Positions 1 through 10,540 of a DNA stretch of 64,000 nt are shown here, piece by piece. Under the pieces are notes generated by a model. It was not told where the DNA came from. It was given only the letters and a program-made list of their open reading frames with translations, and made no database searches. Positions within the stretch are counted from its first letter, which is position 1. Each line of letters begins with the position of its first letter. The DNA is from Megaustenia siamemsis (lineage: Eukaryota > Mollusca > Gastropoda > Stylommatophora > Ariophantidae), in the NCBI GenBank assembly GCA_032433765.1, contig JAVIAB010000024.1, positions 12,731,959 to 12,795,958 of the forward strand, read 5' to 3'. A program made the translations under genes and the position numbers.

Positions 1-256
1 TAATATAATAATGATATCATTTGCATAATTGTTCAAGATTAACGATTCAAACAATATATTAAAGCAACATTTTATATAAAGGGTGGGACCTACGTCTTCA
101 CCAGTAGCACGAAGATCATGTATCTGAATTGAAACCGTCTGTAGTGCTTTCGCTACTATGTGGCAGGTGTGCTCCATATTTGTGAACGTACTGAGAATGT
201 GATTTGTGCACAATAGAATTGCTTGTTGTCATGATGTATTTATCGACTAAACTAAG
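1..256. other. Unassigned left edge
   Basis: AT-rich sequence with no coding signal that I recognise. It may include the far 5' part of the R1 repeat that follows, but similarity to other R1 copies only becomes readable near the right end. Confidence 0.3.
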
Positions 257-718
257 TGGACATCATTAAACTTATACATTTTACAAAAATTTGACGATCA
301 TCATTTTCAGGGGGACTTCCGGTCAATATGGTGGATAGGTGGCAGAAACCATTAAAGGCTATGTCTCAACAGTGTTCCTTGTTGCAGTTTCCTCATATTC
401 CAAGTCTGGCTTGCTGCAGGAGCTACTGAGTTAAGTGCTCTGTGCACACTGTGAGTTTCATCTGTTTTGATCGTGTTTCGATATTCCAATTGTTTACGAT
501 GAATGGCGATATTGTATGATGGAGAACAGATGGCTGTGTTTAATTTCTGTGCTGTTCCGCCTTATGTCTTTTGGCGTGTTGTTATGATGTGGACTGTTTG
601 GGAGATGAGATATTAATTTGGATGATTCCACTGGCACGGGCGGTTAAACAGGTATGGATTTTAATTCGTTTGCAGTGATACCGGGGCCTTCCATAAGCAT
701 AACAATAACCATAACCTT
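257..718 (+). mobile_element. R1 interspersed repeat, copy 1 (5'-truncated)
   Basis: Shares long stretches, in order, with three other places in the window (8712-9382, 16400-16955 and 60611-62261): the 'gacgatcatcatttt' block, 'ggtcaatatggtggatagg', 'ctactgagttaagtg', 'atgatggagaacagatgg', and an end rich in 'ccataacc'. The full copy at 60611-62261 has a 10-bp target-site duplication, so R1 is a transposed unit. No coding frame is seen. The family is not recognised. Confidence 0.7.
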
Positions 719-729
719 AAGTAAAGAAA

Positions 730-1132
730 GCAATGAGCTACCGGCCTAAATACCGTCTGTAGGCCATAAAGTCATTGTTTTGTTTTCCTGTATCACAATA
801 CACTACGTTCGCTACTCACTCGCTTTAACAAGCGATGAGCTACCGGCCTAAATACCGTCTGTAGGCCATAAAGTCATTGTTTTGTTTTCCTGTATCACAA
901 TACACTACGTTCGCTACTCACTCGCTTTAACAAGCGATGAGCTACCGGCCTAAATACCGTCTGTAGGCCATAAAGTCATTGTTTTTTTCCTGTATCATAA
1001 TACACAACGTTCGCTACTCACTCGCTTTAACAAGCAATGAGCTACCGGCCTAAATACCGTCTGTAAGCCATAAAGTCATTGTTTTGTTTTCCTGTATCAC
1101 AATACACTACGTTCGCTACTCACTCGCTTCAC
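730..1132. repeat. Four-unit tandem repeat (about 102 bp) with internal hairpin
   Basis: Units start at about 730, 832, 934 and 1034. Each holds two nested inverted repeats, CAATGA...TCATTG enclosing GGCCT...AGGCC, giving a potential hairpin of about 47 nt, followed by a non-palindromic spacer ending in 'cactcgctttaacaag'. Copies are almost identical apart from single substitutions and a small deletion in copy 3. It lies directly after the R1 tail. Confidence 0.85.
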
Positions 1133-1246
1133 CGTAGCGCTGCAGATCTTTACCTATTTCCTAAGTCATGAGTATGAATAAATCATAGACTATGCGTATT
1201 TAACGTTCCCTGTATTTGACACGGCTATCTATTATAGTAATATTTT

Positions 1247-2048
1247 GTGACCACAATAATTTGCGATGTGCGGATGATACAGTCTTAATAGCAGAGACAG
1301 AGAACGAACTACAAGAAATGGTAGACATAATAGTATAAGAAAGCAACAAGAAAGGTCTCAGTCTGAATAGTAAGAAAACAGAAGCAATGGTTATATCGAA
1401 GGAACAATCATCACCATCATGCAGCATAAAAATAAACGAGACAAATCTGAAACAAGTGCAACTTTTGAAATACTTGGGCACAATAATAACATCAGATGGG
1501 AGTTGCACCACAGAAATAAAAAGCAGAATAGCTCAGGCCCAAATAGCATTTCAGAAAATGAAAAATATCTTATGCAACAAATCTATGTCAATAAAAATGA
1601 GAAAGAGAGTTCATCGGTGCTATATAGAAACAATTCTGACCTATGGAAGCGAATCATGGACAGTAGACAAACCAATGAAAAGACGATTAGAGGCCACAGA
1701 GATGGGATTTCTCAGAAGAATGTTGAAAGTTCCCTGGACAGCTAAAAAGACCAATGAGGAAGTTCTCAAAGAGGCCAACACAAAAAGGGAGCTCTTAAAA
1801 AACAGAAAGAAGCAATCAACATTTTTTGGGCACATCATGAGAAGAGGAAAGTTGGAATACTTGGTTACAACTGGCAAAATAAAAGGAAAGAGAGATCGCG
1901 GACGACAAAGAGAGAAAATACTGGATAGCTTGGTGTCATGGCATGGAAAATAGTCAACAACAGAACTGATACGATGCACTGTAGATAGAAGATTTTGGAG
2001 GGATATGATCATCTACGCCAACCGGTAAGGCACATGATGATGATGATC
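1247..2048 (+). mobile_element. LINE-A (RTE-like), 3' part, 5'-truncated
   Basis: Starts inside the reverse-transcriptase palm: the catalytic box reads CADD (normally YADD/FADD), then VLIAETENELQEM. One stop (taa, near 1336) breaks the frame before the long frame at 1387-1953. It ends with a short (TGA)n tail, as RTE-like elements do. Related copies lie at 2088-3150, 6568-7115 and 58493-59458. Confidence 0.85.
1387..1953 (+). pseudogene. LINE-A RT thumb and C-terminal domain (188 aa frame)
   Basis: The frame begins downstream of the RT catalytic box and runs through KYLGTIITSDG, YGSESWTVDK, RRMLKVPWTAKK and FGHIMRRGKLEYL to the end of the protein. These are the usual landmarks of RTE-type endonuclease-RT proteins after the palm: thumb, then a basic C-terminus. 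The upstream endonuclease and fingers are absent, so the first ATG is not a real start. A non-functional remnant. Confidence 0.8.
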
Positions 2049-2390
2049 TGATATAGTAATATATAATACAATTAAATAGTAATCTATAATAAAACTACTC
2101 ACTGACATACATAACACTGGACACATACCCGAAGATCTACTAAAACCAATCTTTGTAGCCATACCGAAGAAGTCAGGCGCCACTGCTTGTGAAGTCCATC
2201 GCACTATTAGTCTCATGAGGCATATGACGAAAATATTACACAGAATCATCATGAGACGTGTAAGGAACACAATAAAACCAGAAATAAGTGAGGGTCAATG
2301 TGGGTTTATGGAAGGAAAGGGCACCAATAATGCAATATACATCTTAAGGACATTGATAGGAAGATCTATTGAGTTAATGATATATATATA

Positions 2391-2780
2391 TATGATGATG
2401 ATGATGCGTTCGCCCGATGATTTGAGGTATTCTAACGGATACGAACCGTAGACTTCCTCCTCGTCATCCGCCCTTAAAAGGACGTTAAGTGGACGTAGTT
2501 ACGTTGTGTTGAAGTTTGCAGTGTAACACTGTGATATCTGCGCCTTTCGGCCCAACACATCCGATTTCAGCCGACGCTTTTTTGTGTACCGGGTTCGTCT
2601 TCCCACTTCGATCCCTGCTCGCTTGGCCAGACTAGACAGGTTAGTCTGTTTCTAGAGGCACCACGAAGAGGTGTAGCAGGGTCTGGATGGTTCTGGTTCA
2701 CCGATCCTGGCGCAAGCCATCAGTTGTGAGTCACTGACGACTTCCAGCTCTGGTGCTGGGTGGGGCGCGCCTTCGCCTCC
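2391..2780 (-). mobile_element. R2 interspersed repeat inserted in LINE-A
   Basis: Reverse complement of the copies at 20874-21236 and 38935-39310; shared blocks include 'ccaacacatccgattt', 'gcgcaagccatcag' and 'gggcggatgacgaggagg' (in R2 orientation). Flanked by (TA)n on both sides, consistent with a duplicated AT-rich target that later expanded. It interrupts the LINE-A reverse transcriptase between fingers and motif A. No coding capacity seen. Confidence 0.8.

Positions 2781-2812
<32 letters not shown>
2781..2812. repeat. (TA)n(TG)n microsatellite
   Basis: Pure dinucleotide tract directly at the R2/LINE-A junction. Confidence 0.9.
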
Positions 2813-2813
<1 letters not shown>

Positions 2814-3149
2814 CTTTATAGACTACACCAAAGCATTTGACAAAGTGAAGCATGTGGAAATACTAAATATGCTGGAGAAATTAAACATCGTAACAAGGAT
2901 CCGCGATTTATAAAAAAAAAACATGTATTGGCAACAAACAGCAGCTATATGAATTAGCAACCAAACAGGACAACTCCAATATATAAAACAACGAATCAGA
3001 CAAGGCTGTATTTGTTTTCGCTTTACAGCGAACATATTATGAGATCAAAATTAGACAAAAAAGGAATTGAAATCAACGGTCACAACATAAATATTTTACG
3101 ATATGCGGATGACACAGTTTTAATAGCGGAAACAGATAATACAAGAAAT

Positions 3150-3592
3150 GATGTCTTTCGTTCGCCTGAAGTATTGTCTATATCTGCAATGTCGTTTCCT
3201 GTATAAATGTTACTGCCTTTTGCAATTGTTGCAGTGGCCCATATAGTTTTGTCTGTAGTGTTGAATCTATGGGCCAATGGATTTTCCTCAGTCTACTATA
3301 TTCAGTGCAGTCTTGAAGTATGTGCTCAGCAGTCTGGGGCGCCTGATCACATGTACAAGTAGTTGAGGTGCCGATATTGAATTTTGTATACATGTGACTA
3401 TGGAGTCGATTGTGTCCTGTTCTGAGGCGTATAATGATAACTTGCTCACATCTATTCATATTATGAAAGGCATCTTGATTTGGGGCCTGTGGTCCTCTGA
3501 TTGATTTGATTATCTGTTTCTTATGATGGTATGTAACCGATCTATCTAGTTGTGTGCCTGTTAATCCTTCCTTTGCCAACTAATCTAATGTC
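3150..3592 (-). mobile_element. Jockey-like LINE, 3' end fragment
   Basis: The minus-strand frame at 3178-3579 (133 aa) matches the region after RNase H in jockey-like elements: RLRTGHNRLHSHMY, then a CTCDQAPQTAEHILQDC cysteine/histidine cluster, then the terminal QTKLYGPLQQLQKA. The same end is present at 35993-36159 and in the H copy at 39692-40790. The upstream RT is missing. Confidence 0.75.
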
Positions 3593-3632
3593 ACATTTCC
3601 TGGTATCTAGTGAATTTATTGCGTTCTGAAAA

Positions 3633-3792
3633 AAGGCGCGCAGTTCATAATGTAAACTTCCAGGACACTGAAAGCTGTCAGCGACTCATAGCTGATGGCT
3701 TGAGCCAAGGTGGGTGAACCAGATTTAACCACATGCTTCGCCACCTCTTCATGGTACCCCTAGTAACAGATTAAACAGTTCAGTTTGACAAA
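3633..3792 (+). mobile_element. R2 fragment
   Basis: Partial, diverged copy of R2: 'gtcagcgactcatagctgatggc' resembles the other copies, followed by 'gggtgaaccaga' and 'cctctag/ccctag taacagatta'. The right half of R2 is missing. Confidence 0.55.
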
Positions 3793-3816
3793 GAGCTGGG
3801 AATAATTACCGCAATA

Positions 3817-4086
3817 TAATACATAAAGGGGAGACGCGATAACCCAGTGGTTAGTGAAACTGGACTACGAAGGACAAGATCCTGATCGACGGCTACCAGG
3901 TTCACCCTGTCTGAAATGGGTACCGGATTTTTTTATGGAAATGTAAAGCGGCGCGTGCGTAATACCGACCCCATTACCCCAAAAATCACGTGACGAAGGT
4001 ATGTAAACATGATGGTCACTAACACAGTATTCCCTAAACGCTACTTGGCGTGACGGAGGCTCTTTACTTTACTTTAATACATAAAG
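3817..4086 (+). mobile_element. SINE1 (tRNA-derived) with 12-bp target duplication
   Basis: Body 3829-4074. The head resembles a tRNA promoter (A-box-like 'gataacccagtgg'); the B box is degraded. The tail carries the 'ccctaaacgctacttggcgtgacgg' block and ends in TTTACTTTA. It is flanked by the exact duplication 'taatacataaag' at 3817-3828 and 4075-4086, which fixes the ends. A near-consensus head is at 19004-19245. Confidence 0.85.
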
Positions 4087-4260
4087 AAACAACAGATAAA
4101 TGGTTTGGTCACATGATGAGGCGGAAAGATCATAACGACAGAATGAGTCTTCATTAAACACTGATAACACATCAGATATTGTTGACCTTCAAACCAAGGG
4201 GTTGTTGGAAAGTATACAAGGAGATACCGATGTAGATTAAAAGAGCCTAGTAAAAGTTCA
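4087..4260 (+). mobile_element. RTE-like LINE C-terminal scrap
   Basis: Encodes DKWFGHMMRRKDHNDRM, the W-x-GH-x-x-R motif typical of the C-terminus of these elements. Too short to assign to a family. The SINE1 above seems to have inserted at its left edge. Confidence 0.45.
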
Positions 4261-4344
4261 GGATTATAGCTATTGAGACATTAATAAGAAATAATTGAAA
4301 ATGTAAGATAGAAATAAATAAAAGAATAGAAATGCCAAAAAAGC

Positions 4345-4800
4345 AATTTTAACAACTTAATAAATGTACTCACATCTAAACTAAAACTACTAATTTTAGC
4401 ATGCGTTTACTCAAACTTCTTGTGTGGTGCAGGAACATGGATGTTACATAAGAAAACAGAGGTGAAAATTGAAGGCAATGAAATGAAGATCTTTAGAAAA
4501 ATGAGAAGAATTTAGTGGAAGGAAAAGAAGACAAACAATGAAGTTCTGAACCAGCTAAAAATGATAAAAAGATATACTTAACACAAATTTTAAAATATCA
4601 GTTTTTTTGAACATGTGAAGAGATATAATATCTTTCTGAAAGTCATCTTGAAAGGCAAAGATGGTAACCATAGGCTAAAGTAGAATTATAACATCAACAG
4701 GTGAACCATTGACAATATGCACCATCCAGGCAAAACACAGAGTAAAATGACGCTCCATGGTAGTCAACCTTCGATGTGAAGACGGAACCCATTGAATGAA
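4345..4800 (+). mobile_element. LINE-B, badly decayed 3' part
   Basis: Follows the same order as LINE-B at 54074-54557: LCGAGTW (normally YGAETW), then KEKKTNNEVLNQLK, then the end block around 'ctccatggtagtcaacctt'. Many stops. No (GAT)n tail survives. Confidence 0.65.
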
Positions 4801-5382
4801 TAGATATCATAACAGCGGGAGATGGCAACAGAAGAACAAAATACCGCAAACAATATCTTCCCTCGAAGCTAAGATGAATGCAAGGAATGAAAGAAGAAGT
4901 GTGTCGAGTTTAAGAAAACAAACCCAAAAAATCTAAATTATCAGAACTTACTTGCACTCTTCTCACAGATGATACTTTCATCTTGGGAACAGTCAGCCTC
5001 TTGCAGCTTGTAGTCGAGAAATGTTGGATTGATCGTAGCTAGCCTGATACACCGACATGGCGGCGTGCTTGGTTCGTTCGGATGCCAGTAACTTCGGCGT
5101 ATACTATTTCCGTGCCTACTCCAGTAGTAGTCTTTTTGGTGGATTAAACATGGATATTATAACAACGAGTACAAATATGGACAAAAAAATACTGAATGTA
5201 TTTTATGTCAACGCATCAACAAATATTTTTGTTTATCAGTTTTAAAAAAGAAAAAAAACACAACCAAAAAAAAACAGATAACAAATTTAAATGATTAGTA
5301 TAACATGTTGCCATGGTAGCAGAACATTAAGCTAATTTGTTCATTCTTTTTGTTGTATTTATGTCACGTATTATTTATGCTT
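4800..5382. other. Unassigned stretch
   Basis: AT-rich, with only a 62-codon frame (5057-5245) that matches nothing I recognise and has no splice or promoter signals I would defend. Confidence 0.3.
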
Positions 5383-6213
5383 CGTGTTTTCTCAAGAGTG
5401 TATTATTTATATTGCGTGTTTTCTCAAGAGTGTATTATTTATATTGTGTGTTTTCTCAAGAGTGTATTATTTATATTGCTTGTTTTCTCAAGAGTGTATT
5501 ATTTATAGTGTGTGTTTTCTCAAGAGTGTATTATTTGTAGTGTGTGTTTTCTCAAGAGTGTATTATTTGTAGTGTGTGTTTTCTCAAGAGTGTATTATTT
5601 GTATTGTGTGTTTTCTCAAGAGTGTATTATTTATATTGTGTGTATTCTCAAGAGTGTATTATTTATAGTGTGTGTTTTCTCAAGACTGTATTGTTTGTAG
5701 TGTGTGTTTTCTCACGAGTGTATTATTTATATTGGGCGTTTTCTCAAGAGTGTATTATTTATAGTGTTTGTTTTCTCAAGAGTGTATTATTTGTAGTGTG
5801 TGTCTTCTCAAGAGTGTATTATTTGTAGTGTGTGTTTTCTTAAGAGTGTATTATTTATATTGGGTGTTTTCTCAAGAGTGTATTATTTATATTGGGTGTT
5901 TTCTCAAGAGTGTATTATTTATAGTGTGTGTTTTCTCAAGAGTGTATTATTTGTAGTGTGTGTCTTCTCAAGAGTGTATTATTTGTAGTGTGTGTTTTCC
6001 CAAGAGTGTAGGCCCTATTATTTGTAGTGTGTGTTTTCCCAAGAGTGTATTATTTGTAGTGTGCGTTTTCTCAAGACTGTATTATTTGTAGTGTGCGTTT
6101 TCTCAAGACTGTATTATTTGTAGTGTGTGTTTTCTCAAGAGTGTATTATTTGTAGTGTGCGTTTTCTCAAGACTGTATTATTTGTAGTGTGTGTTTTCTC
6201 AAGAGTGTATTAT
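5383..6213. repeat. 32-bp minisatellite, about 26 copies
   Basis: Unit built around 'ttttctcaagagtgtatta' plus a variable 'tt(a/g)ta(t/g)tg' end. Variant units ('cgttttctcaagactg') cluster on the right, near 6060-6180, suggesting block duplication. One unit near 6010 carries a small insertion. All three frames stay open because the unit lacks stop codons in this direction; these are not genes. Confidence 0.95.
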
Positions 6214-6254
6214 TTTTTCTTCTTTCCTTTTTCTTTTCCTTCGGGCATCAGGAT

Positions 6255-6480
6255 AGATTTAGTTTACAGCATTTTGCTCTTATGTTGCCCTCTCCTGCTC
6301 TTATGTTGCCCTCTCCTGCTGTTATGTTTCCTACTATTTTTAATATTCCATCAATCCATCCTTTTGTTGTCAAGCCTTGTGTTCTTATTTTCTCGAAACA
6401 TTTATTGACAGCTCGTTCTGTCATAATTTGTTCTTTATGTCTTCTTACGTGACCAAACCTTTTAATCTGTTTTTTTATAT
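6255..6480 (-). mobile_element. RTE-like LINE C-terminal fragment, distinct family
   Basis: The minus strand reads KKQIKRFGHVRRHKEQIM and then QGLTTKGWIDGILK: the W/F-GH-x-RR box followed by the terminal helical part. Sequence differs from LINE-A to -D. No other copy in the window. Confidence 0.5.
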
Positions 6481-6567
6481 TTATGTATTTGTTCTTCTTT
6501 CCTTCCTCATTTGCCTTCCAGCGTCGGGGGGAGATATAATTTGTGGTCTTTTGGTCTTCTGTATGTA

Positions 6568-7115
6568 TTTAGAGGTCGGCGTTTGTGATCATGTCCTTCC
6601 ATAATTTCTATCCTCAGTGCATTGTATCAATTCTGTTGTTGACTGTTACCGTGCCACGACACTAAGCTATCTAATATGTTCTCACTATTTTTGTCTGCGA
6701 GCTCTCTTTCCCTGCATTTTTACCAGTTGTAATCAAGTATTCCAACTTTCATCTTCTCATGACGTGCAGAAAATGTCGAATGTTTCTTTCTGATGTTTTT
6801 TTAGCTCCTTTTTTGCGTTGGTTGGCCTCTTTGATAATTTCTTCGTTGGTCTTTTTAGCTGTCCAGTAAACTCTTAACATTCTTCTGAGAAATGCCATCT
6901 TTGTGGTCTATCATCGTCTTTTCATTCTATTGTCAGCTTCCATGATTCCCTTCCATATGTTAGAATTGGCTCTTTATAGGACCACGGAACTCTCTTTCTC
7001 ACTTCTATGGACATAGACTTGCTGCAAAAAGATGTCTTTCATTTTATAAAATGCTCTTTGGCCTGATCTATTTTGTTTTCTATTTATATGGCGGGTGCTC
7101 TGGCTAATGTTATTA
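6568..7115 (-). mobile_element. LINE-A, decayed 3' part
   Basis: On the minus strand the element runs from about 7115 (post-palm region) to 6568 (3' end, near 'gtgatcatgtccttccataa'), collinear with 58500-59050. Frames are broken many times and several short deletions are present. Confidence 0.7.
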
Positions 7116-7800
7116 TTCATAGAATAATATAGCTGCTAGGAATAAGTGAAATCACTGACAGCATAGAGCGAAGATACTATATAGATAGCGCGGTGTCATA
7201 ACACAGTATACAATGAACACCATAATTAATGCCATGAACTGAGAACAGACATTTGTGAATAACCATATGGTTGCATACGCCAGATCGTTTTGCACATGAT
7301 GAGGTTGAGTTTGGTGCGTACATAAAACATGTTTTATATTAAATCAAGGTATTCGTTTTAAAATATAAATGACTGAATCTCTGACTCGGAAATATTGCAA
7401 CAGAGAAAGAAGCTAACCAAAGACCAAACGGTAATTCCTTAGAGCAGATGTTCTAAGGACTCAAGAGACGTCAGTCCGAACTAAAGATAAAATTAGGCAG
7501 GAAGTAAGAAAACGAAATAAATCAATCGGTATCACAAATCTTACAACTTTAATTAAAAAAAAACACAACAATCACAGACATGGCATTATAAAGAGACATC
7601 AACAGCGATAACTAAATAACAAGCCTCACTTGTAGATGGACCCAGGCATCTTATTCCGACCCAGAAACGTTGATCGTAGCCTCGAATCACTTGCCGACGA
7701 ATAAAATTCATTTCCGACAAAGAGTCAATTTCAACTGGATATGCATCTTCAGAGAAGAAATAATCGGTTTTAAGATTAACTTGAGATGTGTTACAATCTA
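7116..7800. other. Unassigned stretch
   Basis: AT-rich, no recognisable protein or RNA and no tandem structure. Nothing else seen. Confidence 0.3.
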
Positions 7801-7933
7801 CGATCTATTCTATTCTATTCTATTCTGTTCTGTTCTAATCTATTCTGTTCTGTTCTATTCTATTTTATTATATTCTATTTTATTCTATTCTATTCTATTC
7901 AGTTCTGTTCTATTCTGTTCTGTTCTGTTCTCT
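7801..7933. repeat. (TTCTA)n / (TTCTG)n pentanucleotide microsatellite
   Basis: About 26 units of TTCTA with TTCTG variants. The open frame of 115 codons across it is a by-product. A run of 13 or so G follows at about 7961. Confidence 0.95.
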
Positions 7934-8061
7934 TCATGGGATCAGATTCATTGCCAGGGAGGGGGGGGGGGGGGCAGTTCAATACCCACTCCACCGTCCA
8001 TTCCAGAATTTATTTAACTGTATTCAGACTGCTCCTGTGAGGTGTTAATTGTAGATACATC

Positions 8062-8350
8062 TAAAGTAAAGTAAATTACGAGCCTTGAATCAGCGTCTTA
8101 GCACGCGAGTTTTCAACCTCTGCCACCTATCCAGAAGAGAACGGAGACTCCTGTCTAGTGTCGCTTCAAGCATCGAAACTCTCGATGCGAGGCGGCATTC
8201 CTCGCCTTCCTATAGTAATAAACCTGGTACCCATTTCTGCCAGCGGCTGGGTCGACCGCAGGTTTTTTTCTTTTTTCCAACCACGAGTACAATTCACGCT
8301 GCTTCCAGCTGGAATCGAACACGGTTTGTCTGAACATCGGTATCCTAGTC
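8062..8350 (-). mobile_element. SINE2 (tRNA-derived), reverse copy
   Basis: Reverse complement of the element at 9386-9704. On the minus strand: head with 'ccgactaggataccgatg', B-box-like 'gttcgattcca', the conserved middle 'cccagccgctggcagaaatggg', and a tail ending in a TTTACTTTAG run. Its 5' head region passes directly into the 39-bp array at 8351. Confidence 0.75.
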
Positions 8351-8597
8351 GGGTGGTTTTCCCAACAGGGCTTCCGAGGCCCCCAGATATATCTGTTTTC
8401 CCAACAGGGCTTCCGAGGCCCCCAGATATATCTGTTTTCCCAACAGGGCTTCCGAGGCCCCCAGATATATCTGTTTTCCCAACAGGGCTTCCGAGGCCCC
8501 CAGATATATCTGTTTTCCCAACAGGGCTTCCGAGGCCCCCAGATATATCTGTTTTCCCAACAGGGCTTCCGAGGCCCCCAGATATATCTGTTTTCCC
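8351..8597 (-). repeat. 39-bp array, about 6 copies, amplified SINE2 head
   Basis: Six near-identical 39-bp units, each with 'cttccgaggccccc' and 'agatatatctg', bounded by the direct repeat 'gttttccca' that also closes the array on the right. On the minus strand the unit aligns with the 5' head of SINE2 (compare 'cttcggtcgcctagttgtgaaaa' at about 9393-9415). Because 39 is divisible by 3, frames of 147-156 codons stay open; no gene is implied. Confidence 0.85.
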
Positions 8598-8711
8598 ATA
8601 AACGCTCTGAATGAACCAGACTCACCCTCCATCTTTAGATTCCTCAGTCTATCAATGTATATACATCGTTATACCACTGGTTCGCTAATAGTGAAAGGCG
8701 GAATGGAGTTT

Positions 8712-9382
8712 CGTATATGACTTTGCAGCACCGGGGTAACTCCCGGAGGTTCATGTTAGTCAGGAGGGATTCATAATTTCACAAATTCACATTGCAGGGA
8801 GATCTTACAGTCTGTTGTTTGATGCGCGACGGGGATAGTCCGATGACTAACTGTGTTTCATATGTTCGGATTTGGAGTCAGGGTGATGTCCTAGCATCAT
8901 CAAGCGCTATACATTTTTTTTAAATTCACGATCATCATTTTCATAGGGATGTGAACTTTCGGTCAATATGGTGGATAGGCGACAGGAAGTATTAAAGACT
9001 TTCTGAAAAGTGTTCCTTGTTGCAGTTTCCTCATATTCCAAGCCCGGCTTGTTGCAGGAGCTACTGAGTTAAGTGATAAGTGCACACTGTGAGCTGTGCG
9101 TTTCATCTGTTTTAATCATGTTTGGATATTCCGATTGTTTACGATGAATGGTGATATCGTATGATGGAGAACAGATGGCTGTGTTCACTTTCTGTGCGGT
9201 TTCGCCTTATGTCTTTTGGCGTGTGCTGAGACTGCTATGATGGGGACTACAGCTACCTTTCTTTGTTTTAAGATGAGATATTAATTCGGATGATTCCACT
9301 GGCACAGGCGGTTGGGCAATTATTGACTTTAATTCGTTTGCAGTGACACTGGTGCCTTCCATAACTATAACCATATACCACC
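8712..9382 (+). mobile_element. R1 interspersed repeat, copy 2
   Basis: Begins with 'atgactttgcagcaccggggt' type sequence (compare 60714), continues through 'cacattgcagggagatctt', 'caagcgctatacatt' and the core, and ends with 'ccataactataaccatat'. The left about 100 bp of the family are missing compared with 60611-62261. SINE2 follows at once. Confidence 0.8.
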
Positions 9383-9385
9383 CCT

Positions 9386-9704
9386 TTTCGTCGGCTTCGG
9401 TCGCCTAGTTGTGAAAAACACTCCACCAGCTACCGACGTTTAGAGAGACAGGGTTCGATACCCGTTGGAAGCAGTTTGTGAACTGTACTCATGGTTGGAA
9501 AAAATATCCCCAGGGTCGACCCAGCCGCTGGCAGAAATGGGTACCGGAGTAACACTCCGGTAAGGTGAGGAATGGCGCCTCGCTTTTGAGTAACGATGCT
9601 TGAGGCTACACGAGACAGGAGTCTCCGAACACTTCTGGACTGCCGGCTGACCACACATTAGAAAATCCTCGCGCTATGACGCCGATTCCAGTCTCGTACC
9701 CTTC
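9386..9704 (+). mobile_element. SINE2 (tRNA-derived), most complete copy
   Basis: Head with A-box-like 'tcgcctagttgtg' and B box 'ggttcgatacc', then the middle 'gacccagccgctggcagaaa', then the 3' part 'gagacaggagtctccgaac' ending near 'gattccagtctcgtacc'. Fragments at 8062-8350 and 23866-24006 share this order. About 320 bp. Presumed RNA polymerase III transcript moved by a LINE, as for other SINEs. Confidence 0.8.
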
Positions 9705-10057
9705 ACCCATCTTCCTCCTCTCATGGAATGAAAAGTAAACCTGGCGATGTTCTCCTTGTCCATAGTAAAGCCACACTCAGAGCTGTCAGTGACCGTGTCA
9801 GCTATTTAAGTACTGTGTATAGCAGCATGCCCTGGACTGTACACCCATGTTAGGACGCTCACTTTACATCCATTCAAGAGCTACATTCACTCCTGTCATA
9901 GTTCTGGCATGTATTGCAAGTCCGTCACTAAGAATGTTTGATTCTCATTCAGTGTTACGAGCTATCTTATCGCCATTGTTGCTGCTTCTGTCTCCATTCT
10001 CAACTTCTCTGTCGGAAATTATTCATTTCATACCGTGAAATTCCATTCCGTACTTAA
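9705..10057. other. Unassigned stretch
   Basis: No recognised element. A 63-codon frame at 9847-10038 has nothing to support it. Confidence 0.3.
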
Positions 10058-10540
10058 CTCCAATGTTAAGTCAGTCTTATTATATGGCTGTGAAACATGG
10101 AGAACAACACAAAAAACAACCATGAAGATACAGACTTTCATTAAATGATGCTTGCACATAATAAAAGAAGGGAAATGACAGCACAAAACAATTAACATAG
10201 AATTATAGAAAAGTACCAGTCAAGTACCAGTCAAGTACCAGTGGATAAAGAGATACAGCGAAGTCGATGGCGCTGGATAGGACACATTGTGGAAGCCAAC
10301 TGTGATTATAATACAACCACTTTTTTTTGGAATCCCAAAGAAAAAAAAAAACACCAACAAGTGGAAGACCAACATACTGTTGGAGAAGACAGATGAAAGC
10401 CGAGATGAAGATGACGGGAAAGACATAGAATGACCTTAAAAGAATGGCAGAAAACGTTTGTTTAAGACCTATGCTCCACATGAAGGTGAAAGGTAGAAGA
10501 GATACCATAAAATGGAGAAATCATAATATACCAGACCCTT
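10058..10540 (+). mobile_element. LINE-C (RTE-like) C-terminal part
   Basis: Encodes SVLLYGCETWRTTQK (the YGxExW box of RTE-type RT C-termini), then RWRWIGHIVE, GRPTYCWRRQMKAEM and a final region ending near 10520. A small internal triplication of 'aagtaccagtc' (10210-10245) and A/T runs break the frame. It differs from LINE-A, B and D. Confidence 0.75.

Larger units (their letters stand above)
2088..3150 (+). mobile_element. LINE-A second copy, split by an R2 insertion
   Basis: The left part (2088-2380) encodes RT fingers (IIMRRVRNTIKPEIS, QCGFMEGKGT). The right part (about 2812-3150) resumes at [14 protein letters not shown], the motif A region, passes QGC and ends just after an ADD palm box. 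Between them sits R2 in reverse orientation with (TA)n and (TG)n at the junctions. Several frameshifts and stops follow 2900. It is cut at 3150 by a jockey-type fragment. Confidence 0.8.

Noticed and set aside
5337..6210. Many overlapping frames with C/F/S/V repeats
   Set aside because: 32-bp minisatellite read in several frames; no start context, no non-repeat domain.
7670..8040. 115- and 84-codon frames
   Set aside because: Mostly the TTCTA microsatellite and a G run.
8155..8632. Frames of 156, 147 and 95 codons on both strands
   Set aside because: 39-bp SINE2-head array plus SINE2 body; open on both strands.
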